NCBI GenBank assembly: GCA_020047815.1
Contig: JAIFNG010000016.1
Span: forward strand, 35,623-99,622
DNA: 64,000 nucleotides
Reading direction: 5' to 3'
Source: Anaerolinea sp.
GTDB taxonomy: Bacteria; Chloroflexota; Anaerolineae; Anaerolineales; Villigracilaceae
The notes below the pieces were generated by a model. That model saw only the letters and a program-made list of their open reading frames with translations, had not been told where the DNA came from and ran no database searches. The stretch's first letter is position 1. Each line of letters opens with the position of its first letter. Shown here one piece after another: positions 25,857-33,233 of this stretch. The position numbers were made by a program, and so were the translations under genes.

Positions 25857-27233
25857 ATGTCTTTTTCCAACAACCCCATTATTCCCACTGAACCACCTCC
25901 GCCGTCTGTACTTGATGCAAATGCGGCGGCATCTGCTCGCAGCCGTCGCAGACGAGCCAACCGCCGTGAAATGTTCCCCGCAGACGCCGAAGGGCAGGCT
26001 GCGCTCATCTCTGCACTTTCGCGCCGCGCTTATCCATCCATTGAATTATTCGTATTCTCTCTGGTATGCGGCGCGATCATTGGACTGGGCTTTTTGCTCG
26101 ATTCGCAGGCAGTACTCTTGCTTGGAATTCTCATCACGCCACTGATGACACCCTGGGTGGGTTTCCTGCTCGCCATACTAACTGGCGCACCGCGTTTTCT
26201 TTTTGAAACGCTCATGGCGTTATTCGTCAGCGCTGTCATCGTTTTTATTGGCGGCTTGCTGACCGGGTTTGCCGCACGTCTTTTCCTGCCGATGACGCTT
26301 AGCAATGTCTTCATCCATGCACGCCTGTGGATTCCTGAGCTGGTAGTGCTAGCCATCGGGGCGATCACTTTGGTGGCATCCTTTGCACAATCGGAAAATA
26401 AACCAGTTCTGCCAAGCGTTGTCATTGCCTATGCATTTTATTTACCCATCAACGCAGGTGGCTTTGGGCTTGGCTCTGGCGTGGCAGGCATCTGGCCCCA
26501 GGGTATTTTGGTATTCGCGGTCCACTTTACATTGGCGAGCATTTTTGGTTTGCTGACTCTCTTTGCGATAAAACTTCGCCCCACGGCTCGGGGAATTATC
26601 TTCAGCGGGGTCACACTTGTTCTCTTCGCCGGAGTTCTGTTCATCTTAATGGGATCAGGGTTCCCTTCACCGACTCAAGTGATCGCTGCAACATCCCTGC
26701 CCCTTCCCACGCTAACAGCTGAGCAAACCATCATTCCCTCCCCCACCCCAAGCCTGACCGCCACAACGACGAGCAAGCCCGCACCATCAAAGACTCCCAC
26801 CATCTCGTTGACAGCCTCCACCACATCGACGGATGGCACGATCACAAGCACTGCGGCAATAACATCCACTGCAACAAATACAATAGTCTCTCCAAGTGCA
26901 ACGCCGTCCACACCTACCGCCACAATTTCCACTACCATGACCAATGAGCCGCAGTTAATTTCAGGCAAGGTCAGCGCCAGTGAAGGTGGCGGCGCAAACC
27001 TCCGTCAAACCCCCAACGGTAAATATTTGATGACACTGGATAACGGTACGATTGTGGAAATATTTTCCGATTTTAAGCAGGTGAACGGCGTAGCGTGGAT
27101 TCATGTTGTTGTGACCCGAAACGGTCAACTTGTGGAAGGCTGGTTATTGGAATCAGTGGTGAGTTATGCCACCCCTGAGCCAAATTTCAATCCATCTGTA
27201 ACGCCAACAACTGGTGTAACACCTGCCCCGTAA
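25857..27233 (+). CDS. DUF389-like membrane protein with extracellular SH3b domain
   Basis: A 458-residue protein in three parts. Residues 1-55 are hydrophilic and Arg-rich (SRSRRRRANRR-like). Residues about 58-275 contain six or seven membrane helices; LLDSQAVLLLGILITPLMTPW resembles the conserved helix of DUF389 proteins (DS.A...G...APLM.P). After the last helix a ~95-residue Ser/Thr/Pro linker leads to a C-terminal bacterial SH3 (SH3b) domain (ANLRQTPNGKYL, GWLLESVVSY). SH3b domains usually bind peptidoglycan or peptides, so the domain is probably extracytoplasmic. No SD before ATG 25857. Function unknown. Confidence 0.85.
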   Translation: MSFSNNPIIPTEPPPPSVLDANAAASARSRRRRANRREMFPADAEGQAALISALSRRAYPSIELFVFSLVCGAIIGLGFLLDSQAVLLLGILITPLMTPWVGFLLAILTGAPRFLFETLMALFVSAVIVFIGGLLTGFAARLFLPMTLSNVFIHARLWIPELVVLAIGAITLVASFAQSENKPVLPSVVIAYAFYLPINAGGFGLGSGVAGIWPQGILVFAVHFTLASIFGLLTLFAIKLRPTARGIIFSGVTLVLFAGVLFILMGSGFPSPTQVIAATSLPLPTLTAEQTIIPSPTPSLTATTTSKPAPSKTPTISLTASTTSTDGTITSTAAITSTATNTIVSPSATPSTPTATISTTMTNEPQLISGKVSASEGGGANLRQTPNGKYLMTLDNGTIVEIFSDFKQVNGVAWIHVVVTRNGQLVEGWLLESVVSYATPEPNFNPSVTPTTGVTPAP

Positions 27234-27357
27234 AATAACAACAGTCATTTTCAGGAACACCCTTTACAGGGAAGCGGCGCCTCCCATAACTTTGGAAATT
27301 ACTTTACCAAAGAGGGCAGCATCCTTACCATTACATATAAATCATTGGAGAAACTAC

Positions 27358-28818
27358 ATGCCCATTCATTTTGGAACCGACGGCTGGCGTGCCGTCATCT
27401 CAGACAGCTTTACATTTGACAACCTTCGCATCGTGGCGCAAGCCATTGCCGACGCAGTAGCTTCAGATCATTGGGATAAATCTGCCAACGGCGGAAAACT
27501 CCCCGAAAAAAACAAGATCGTAGTCGGTTATGATACCCGCTTCCTCTCCGACCGCTTTGCAGGCGAAGTGGCACGCGTGCTTGCCGCGAACGGATTCAAC
27601 GTGATGCTGGCACAATCTGATTCACCGACACCCGCCATCTCATTTTCGGTCAAACACCATGCAGCAATCGCGGGCATTATGATCACTGCGTCACACAATG
27701 CGCCACGCTATAACGGCTTGAAACTTAAAGGCGCATTCGGCGGATCAGCTTTATCCGAGCAGTGCCGCCGCGTGGAAGTGTACATCAATGATAACGAAGA
27801 ACAGGCGCGCGGTCCCAACTTGATGGATTTCAAAAAAGCGCGTGACGCAGGCTTGATCCAAAAATTTAATCCCCTGCCATCTTATTTTGAACATCTTCAC
27901 ACATTGATCAAAACCGATATCATTGCAGACAACCCGCAGCGTTTTGTGGTCGATGCGATGTACGGCTCAGGACGCGGCGTGATCAAATCCTTTTTGCAGG
28001 GCACAGGCTGTGAGATCGCAGAAATCCGCGGCGAGATGAATCCCGGCTTTGGCGGTGTGCATCCTGAACCAATTGCCAAATATCTTGGACCGCTTGCCAG
28101 CGCAGTCAGTTCGGGAATGGGAAACTTCGGCGTTGTCACTGATGGCGATGCAGACCGCATCGGCGCAATGGATGAACGCGGAAATTTTGTTGACCCACAC
28201 AAGATCATGGCATTGGCTTTAAAATATCTGGTGGAAAAACGCGGCTGGACAGGCTCCGTTGTCCGCACTGTATCAACCACACGTATGATTGACCGCCTGG
28301 CAAAACGTTACGGATTGACCCTGCACGAAACTCCCGTGGGATTTAATCACATTGCTGATTACATGATGAAGGAAGATGTTCTGATCGGCGGCGAGGAATC
28401 CGGCGGCATTTCGTTCAAAGGACACATCCCTGAAGGCGATGGCCCCTTGATGGGCTTGCTCATCGTGGAGATGATTGCCTCAACAAACAAATCACTGCAT
28501 GATATGGTAAACGACCTGCTCGAAGACGTAGGGCCAGCCATGTATGAGCGAGTGGACTTGCGGCTCAGCCGCCCAGTTGCCAAAGCCGAAATGACAGATT
28601 TCCTGACCCAAAAAGCACCGAGTGAGATCGGGGGGCAAAAAGTGGATGAGGTTAGCCAGCGCGACGGTGTAAAATATATTATGGCTGACGACTCGTGGTT
28701 GCTCATCCGCCCGTCCGGCACAGAGCCTGTCCTGCGTGTTTATGCCGAAGGCAGAACACAAGAGATGGTAAAGGCGTTGATGGGATATGGCAAGACAGTT
28801 GCTGAAAGTGTAGTATAG
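27358..28818 (+). CDS. Phosphohexomutase (phosphoglucomutase/phosphomannomutase family)
   Basis: A 486-residue alpha-D-phosphohexomutase moving phosphate between C1 and C6 of a hexose. Motifs: FGTDGWRA near the N terminus, active-site phosphoserine S112 in TASHNAPRYNG, metal loop D262-D264-D266 in DGDADR, sugar-binding GGEESGG and the phosphate-binding RPSGTEP near the C terminus. Start ATG 27358 is chosen for its SD (GGAG about 8 bases upstream). GEESGG and overall length fit phosphoglucomutase or dual enzymes. It may link glgP-derived glucose-1-phosphate (49.6-54 kb) to glycolysis. Confidence 0.95.
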   Translation: MPIHFGTDGWRAVISDSFTFDNLRIVAQAIADAVASDHWDKSANGGKLPEKNKIVVGYDTRFLSDRFAGEVARVLAANGFNVMLAQSDSPTPAISFSVKHHAAIAGIMITASHNAPRYNGLKLKGAFGGSALSEQCRRVEVYINDNEEQARGPNLMDFKKARDAGLIQKFNPLPSYFEHLHTLIKTDIIADNPQRFVVDAMYGSGRGVIKSFLQGTGCEIAEIRGEMNPGFGGVHPEPIAKYLGPLASAVSSGMGNFGVVTDGDADRIGAMDERGNFVDPHKIMALALKYLVEKRGWTGSVVRTVSTTRMIDRLAKRYGLTLHETPVGFNHIADYMMKEDVLIGGEESGGISFKGHIPEGDGPLMGLLIVEMIASTNKSLHDMVNDLLEDVGPAMYERVDLRLSRPVAKAEMTDFLTQKAPSEIGGQKVDEVSQRDGVKYIMADDSWLLIRPSGTEPVLRVYAEGRTQEMVKALMGYGKTVAESVV

Positions 28819-28881
28819 GAACCAGGTAATAAATCATGAAGGGTTAATAATGATTTACCCCATAGGGCGATTTTGAAAATA

Positions 28882-28922
28882 ACAAGTGCCGTACCTGTCT
28901 TTTCTACAGATACGGCACTTGT
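28882..28922. terminator. Bidirectional terminator between convergent genes
   Basis: 12-bp perfect stem (ACAAGTGCCGTA and complement) enclosing a loop that can pair further (TGT/ACA). It lies between the phosphohexomutase (ends 28818) and LysE-family gene (ends 28927). Minus strand continues TATTTTC; plus strand CTTATTAC. Confidence 0.75.
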
Positions 28923-28926
28923 CTTA

Positions 28927-29538
28927 TTACCTGCCGAAAATTCCCAGCCACAACTGATACAACCCAAAACAAAACAAGGCGATCGCGGAAGCTCCCAATA
29001 ATAGGCGATTCACCTTTGGGCCAATCCGCGATGCGACCCCAAATACAAGAATAATCACCACCAGACTGCCGACCATGGTTATATAGAACCCTGCCAGGAA
29101 CCCAATTCCGTTGACTGGTGTTTCGCGCCATCCTTTAAGTAAAATGGGACCGGTCACTAATGTCCAGAAAATATACGGATTGGGGTTGAAGGCATTCATC
29201 AACGCGGCTTTAAACAGACTTTGTTTATTGGTGGATTCTGGTTGTAACGCTCGCAGGTCAAAGTTTTTCCACGATTTATATGTGCCATAGGCAAGGTGCA
29301 AAATGAATAACCCGCCCACAATATAAAGAGATTGTTGCAGCCATACAGGTACTTGACTCAGGACCAACAGGCAGACCAAAATAATCGGACCATCACTCAC
29401 CAACGGGGCTAGTGCTGCAGGCAGAGTCCGTCTCCAGCCGCAGGTCAAGGTTTGAGATATAAGGTATGTCTGAAATGGCCCCGGTTGTGAAGCAGCAGCA
29501 AGTCCATAACCAATGCCTTGAAATAAATAAATCCACAT
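28927..29538 (-). CDS. LysE-family exporter
   Basis: A 203-residue six-helix inner-membrane protein of the LysE/RhtB superfamily, which exports amino acids or related solutes. The N-terminal ASQPGPFQTYLISQTL segment contains the hallmark PGP motif at the end of helix 1, then APLVSDGPIIL in helix 2 and NPNPYIFWTLVTGP before helix 4. Substrate cannot be inferred. It starts 6 bases after the subtilase stop, so it is expressed from the YczE-subtilase-LysE operon. Confidence 0.9.
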   Translation of the reverse strand: MWIYLFQGIGYGLAAASQPGPFQTYLISQTLTCGWRRTLPAALAPLVSDGPIILVCLLVLSQVPVWLQQSLYIVGGLFILHLAYGTYKSWKNFDLRALQPESTNKQSLFKAALMNAFNPNPYIFWTLVTGPILLKGWRETPVNGIGFLAGFYITMVGSLVVIILVFGVASRIGPKVNRLLLGASAIALFCFGLYQLWLGIFGR

Positions 29539-29544
29539 GAAATA

Positions 29545-31869
29545 TTATCTTCCCAATGCCTGTTTAACAGCCGCGTAAACATCCACCACACCATAACCAT
29601 GCGTGTAACTGGGCGTATCGTCACTGAAACACCCCACAGATGTATCGCCGGTGTAGGGCTGGGCTGTATCAATGATAAGTTGTTCAGTCGCTTCAATATT
29701 GCCGATCAAATCAGGCCGGGCTGACCAGATCAATGCCACCACTCCAACCACATGCGGCCCTGCCATCGAAGTGCCGCTGTTTGCGCCATAAGTACCTTGC
29801 GGGAGCGATGAGAGAACATCCACCCCTGGTGCAACAATATCAGGTTTGGTTCTGCCCGAGCCGTCAGCCGTCACAGGACCCCGACTGCTGAAATCTGCCA
29901 TATCTCCAAATTGGTTAACTGCACCGACAGAAAAAGCAGAGTCATACAATGAAAGCGGAGTCTCAACAGTCTCGCAATTCGGTCCATCATTGCCAGTGGA
30001 TACAACCACAAAAATACCTGCATTTCGCAAATTATCTGTTGCATGCAACAATGCACTCGGGTCACAGCCTTCAATTGTTGGGCATCCCCAGGAATTATTA
30101 ACGACATGCGCGGCCTGGGTTGGATCGCCGTCAGTCAACGGGTCGCCGCCATATGGAAATGGTGCAAGCATGAATTGCATACAATCCAAATATAATGCGG
30201 GGTTGGCAAGGTTGCGATCCAGGTTCACGCAGCCGATCCACCGGGCTTCGGGTGCTACCCCGATACCATTTGAACCGAGAATTATGCCTGTTGTATGCGT
30301 GCCATGTCCGCCTTCGTCGTTGGGAGAGGATGTGCCATCCCAGGGATCAAACCAATTGTAGTCATCGTCCGTGTTGTAACCGCGATACTGCTTTTGAATT
30401 GCAGGGTGATTTCCATCCACACCCGAATCTGACTGTCCCACCACAATGCCTGCGCCACGCACATTAAACTCACTCCACACTTTATCCGCGCCAATCATGG
30501 AGATATTCCACTGCACCTCGTCCTCAACTTGAGTCAAATATCCAGGCGAAGGCAAATCATCTGGAACAGCACGAAGGCGCGGGCTGGGCAAAACACGATC
30601 CACCTCAGGGCGGGTCAAAAGATACAACCTTACTAAAGCCCCGCCGTGCACCTCCATTGCATTTTCCAAATAGTAGGGTGTATATTCAATTCCCGCTTTA
30701 TCGAAAAAATCGCGCAATTCCATCTGTGTAGCATTGGCATGCGCTGTCAATTTTTTGTATGAGGTAACCAAGCGTTTATCATGGTCTTTGATATGTGCCA
30801 CATCTGAAATATCCAGTTGATCCTTCATGATCACGAAGAGTCGATCACCATAACTTCCTGGATTGCCGAAGATGAAAAATATGGCAACGACGGAAACCCA
30901 TACAACACCCACACCCGTCCAACCGATAATATATGACACACCCCTCTCAATTCGGACGGGTGCAGGCACGGAGCATAAAATCAGCGTGATGAGACTCGCC
31001 ATCAATCCAATACCAAAAACAAGAGCAGAAGTTTTCAACGCGATGTTCCCAATATCACCAAGGACAAAGGTCAGTTCTGTGGAATCGAACATCGCCATCG
31101 CCGCAAAAGTCAGCATAGATATGACCGCCCAAGTTGCAGCTTTCGATGGCAGGACAGCTGAGATGGCAAATGCAAATGGTGGAAGTATGGCAAGCAGAAT
31201 CAATTGGGAACCATCATAGCCAAAAGATGATGCAAGCAGGGCAAGCACGGTGCCAATTCCTGCGCCGTTGAGAAATCTATTTTCGGTGGTCATATTTATC
31301 AAAACGGCTGCGAACAAACCAAATGAAAGGCTTGCCAATAAGCTGAGAAAAGCATCGCCACCCGAACCAAACGAGCCATAGACTGTAAAAGGGATGACGC
31401 CGATGCCTGCCACGATCAAACCAAGGGGTAGTGATTTTAGATCCCAGGAAATTTTTTCTTTGCGAAACCAAATGACGATGAGCGCTGCGATCATCGCGAT
31501 CATGAATTGTATAATTGAACCGAGTTGATCGTTGTTGGGGCCGACCGTCCGTAGCAGCAAGCCAGGAAAAGCCATCAACGAAGCAATAAAGAAATTCGCG
31601 TACACGGGCTTGAAACGCTCATCCTTTGTAAAATACCAGAGAGCCACGGTGATCGTAGTCATCAACAGCCCCTGCGCTGCAAGACCAATAGGACCCGCCC
31701 ACGCAAGATTCTTGGTACTTAGAGAGATGATCGCACTCTGTTCTGTTGTCCACAAGACAAAGTGATAAACCAACAGGCACAAAGGCGCTGGAACTACGAA
31801 TAACACGAACACCCATAACGCGCCTGTGGAACGGTGTGTTTTTTGGAAAATCAATTCATTTTCTGCCAA
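29545..31869 (-). CDS. Polytopic membrane protein fused to S8 subtilisin-like peptidase
   Basis: A 774-residue protein. TTG 31869 is chosen because AGGAG lies 7 bases upstream; the open frame extends to 32016 but would overlap the previous gene. Residues about 15-385 carry roughly ten to twelve membrane helices. A ~60-residue region with SYKKLTAHANATQMELRDFF resembles an inhibitor_I9-type propeptide. The S8 domain (about 470-774) has the full triad D481 (SDSGVDG), H522 (GHGTHTTG) and S701 (GTSMAGPH), oxyanion N in NNSWG. The protease should face outside, tethered by the helices. A subtilase with a large N-terminal transmembrane module is uncommon. Substrate unknown. Confidence 0.92.
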   Translation of the reverse strand: MAENELIFQKTHRSTGALWVFVLFVVPAPLCLLVYHFVLWTTEQSAIISLSTKNLAWAGPIGLAAQGLLMTTITVALWYFTKDERFKPVYANFFIASLMAFPGLLLRTVGPNNDQLGSIIQFMIAMIAALIVIWFRKEKISWDLKSLPLGLIVAGIGVIPFTVYGSFGSGGDAFLSLLASLSFGLFAAVLINMTTENRFLNGAGIGTVLALLASSFGYDGSQLILLAILPPFAFAISAVLPSKAATWAVISMLTFAAMAMFDSTELTFVLGDIGNIALKTSALVFGIGLMASLITLILCSVPAPVRIERGVSYIIGWTGVGVVWVSVVAIFFIFGNPGSYGDRLFVIMKDQLDISDVAHIKDHDKRLVTSYKKLTAHANATQMELRDFFDKAGIEYTPYYLENAMEVHGGALVRLYLLTRPEVDRVLPSPRLRAVPDDLPSPGYLTQVEDEVQWNISMIGADKVWSEFNVRGAGIVVGQSDSGVDGNHPAIQKQYRGYNTDDDYNWFDPWDGTSSPNDEGGHGTHTTGIILGSNGIGVAPEARWIGCVNLDRNLANPALYLDCMQFMLAPFPYGGDPLTDGDPTQAAHVVNNSWGCPTIEGCDPSALLHATDNLRNAGIFVVVSTGNDGPNCETVETPLSLYDSAFSVGAVNQFGDMADFSSRGPVTADGSGRTKPDIVAPGVDVLSSLPQGTYGANSGTSMAGPHVVGVVALIWSARPDLIGNIEATEQLIIDTAQPYTGDTSVGCFSDDTPSYTHGYGVVDVYAAVKQALGR

Positions 31870-31915
31870 TTGACACTCCTGACGATTTATAATTTTTCCA
31901 TTACCAAGTACGTAC

Positions 31916-32572
31916 TTACTCCGCCCCGCCTTCCACACCTGCAATAAACTCAGGCTCAATCGCCTTGTGCGGCTGGACTTTAAATATCTTAAATCCCCAT
32001 TGCACCGCTGGACCAATCAGAAGGGCAAAAACCACTGTACCAATTCCTGCGGGACCGCCTAGCAGCCAGCCGATGGCCACAACTGTCACCTCAATAATCG
32101 CACGTGCCACTCGGATACTAACCCCCGTGGTGCGTTTGATCGCCAGCATCATACTATCACGTGGACCCGCGCCCGCATCCACTCCGATATAGATGGCACT
32201 TGCCAGCCCCATTAAAAAGATGGCAAGTAATAACATGCCAATTTGCATGGGTAGATTATCGGTCACTGAAGGGATAATGGAAAGCCACATATCTTCCCAG
32301 GGGCCAATGGACAGGATGTTTGCAAGAGTGCCCCAGCCAAGTTTTTCACGCAGGATCAATGCACCTGAAAGCACTGTAAATCCCATCACAACGGTCATTG
32401 TGCCGATCGAAATTTTCAGCATCGGAGCCAGTGCAACTTCCAACACAGCCCAGGCGCTTGTTCCCAAATTACCGCGAATCATCAAGGTTATTGCCAGTCC
32501 AAACAAGAAAAAACCAATTTGAATTCTAAGAAAGTCACGGGGAAAGGTATTCCAGCGAATAGGTTTGAACAT
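31916..32572 (-). CDS. YczE/YyaS/YitT-family membrane protein
   Basis: A 218-residue integral membrane protein with about five or six helices. It begins RWNTFPRDFLRIQIGFFLFG and contains the family motif LG.S.W.VL (LGTSAWAVLEVAL) and GVDAGAGPRDSMM, characteristic of YczE-type proteins. Members are uncharacterised or linked to antibiotic synthesis regulation in Bacillus; no such context here. SD GGAG lies 5 bases before ATG 32572. It is the first gene of a three-gene operon with the subtilase (46 bases downstream) and LysE-type exporter. Confidence 0.85.
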   Translation of the reverse strand: MFKPIRWNTFPRDFLRIQIGFFLFGLAITLMIRGNLGTSAWAVLEVALAPMLKISIGTMTVVMGFTVLSGALILREKLGWGTLANILSIGPWEDMWLSIIPSVTDNLPMQIGMLLLAIFLMGLASAIYIGVDAGAGPRDSMMLAIKRTTGVSIRVARAIIEVTVVAIGWLLGGPAGIGTVVFALLIGPAVQWGFKIFKVQPHKAIEPEFIAGVEGGAE

Positions 32573-32734
32573 GAGTCTCCAGTTATTAATATTATGTCAC
32601 TCCGGTACTTGTGCGTGAGCAAGGGTGTGAAGGTTCTCTTTGCCCAACATGATCCCCCTTAAAATTGAGGATTGATTCATCGGGAATGACACCCTCTCCG
32701 TAAGGATATGAATTTCAGGGATGATACCATGATG

Positions 32735-32743
32735 TGATAGACT
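32735..32743 (+). promoter_or_regulatory. Leaderless-type extended -10 of the small GNAT gene
   Basis: TGA-TAGACT forms an extended -10 element with TAGACT ending 6 bases before ATG 32750; no SD is present. Confidence 0.5.
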
Positions 32744-32749
32744 CGCCGC

Positions 32750-33193
32750 ATGGCACAGATATTCGAAACCCACCGTGATCCATTTACCATCAGCACGGAC
32801 CCTGCCCGATTGGATATGAACGCCGTGCATAATTTCCTCACCCGCTCCTATTGGGCGGGAACCCGTCCGCGCGAGTACACAGATGCAGCATTTGCCAACT
32901 CACTGGTCTTCGGCATCTATGAAGGCTGCCATCAAATAGGCATGGCACGGGTAGTAACCGACACAATCATTGTCGCCTATCTTTGCGATGTCTTTATCCA
33001 TGAGGATTTTCGCGGGCATGGCTTGGGCAAGTGGTTGATGCAGACCGTGCTCGAACACCCTGACCTGAAATTCGTCCGCCGTTGGCTGCTTACCACAAAT
33101 GACGCACACGGCTTCTATAAACAGTTTGGTTTTGAACAACTCCCCGAAGTTGAAAAATGGATGCAGCGTCTGCATCCATTTCCAGGTGAATAA
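32750..33193 (+). CDS. GNAT-family N-acetyltransferase, small
   Basis: A 147-residue single-domain acetyltransferase. The core strand YLCDVFIHEDFRGHGLGKWL contains the acetyl-CoA pyrophosphate loop R-G-H-G-L-G, and NDAHGFYKQFGFEQL forms the C-terminal part of the fold. It is most similar to short GNAT proteins (COG0454-like) of unknown substrate. It is an isolated + strand gene between two minus operons. Not closely related to the 331-residue GNAT protein at 24223. Confidence 0.9.
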   Translation: MAQIFETHRDPFTISTDPARLDMNAVHNFLTRSYWAGTRPREYTDAAFANSLVFGIYEGCHQIGMARVVTDTIIVAYLCDVFIHEDFRGHGLGKWLMQTVLEHPDLKFVRRWLLTTNDAHGFYKQFGFEQLPEVEKWMQRLHPFPGE

Positions 33194-33233
33194 AGTTCAA
33201 CGCAATCACGATGGGCTGCGCTTAAAGCGCGGT

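Noticed and set aside
26012..26032. Search for tRNA, rRNA or other structured RNA genes across the window (placeholder position)
   Set aside because: No cloverleaf with T-loop GTTCGANTC and CCA-type acceptor stem, and no rRNA segment, was recognised by reading; a covariance-model scan would be needed to exclude one fully.
26700..26960. Thr/Ser-rich tract that looks repetitive at DNA level
   Set aside because: It encodes a low-complexity linker before the SH3b domain; no repeat unit with constant length and spacer was seen, so it is neither a CRISPR array nor a satellite.
29545..32016. Longer version of the subtilase gene starting at 32016
   Set aside because: The extra 49 residues are antiparallel to nothing but overlap the YczE-like gene in another frame, have no hydrophobic signal, and TTG 31869 has a well-placed AGGAG.
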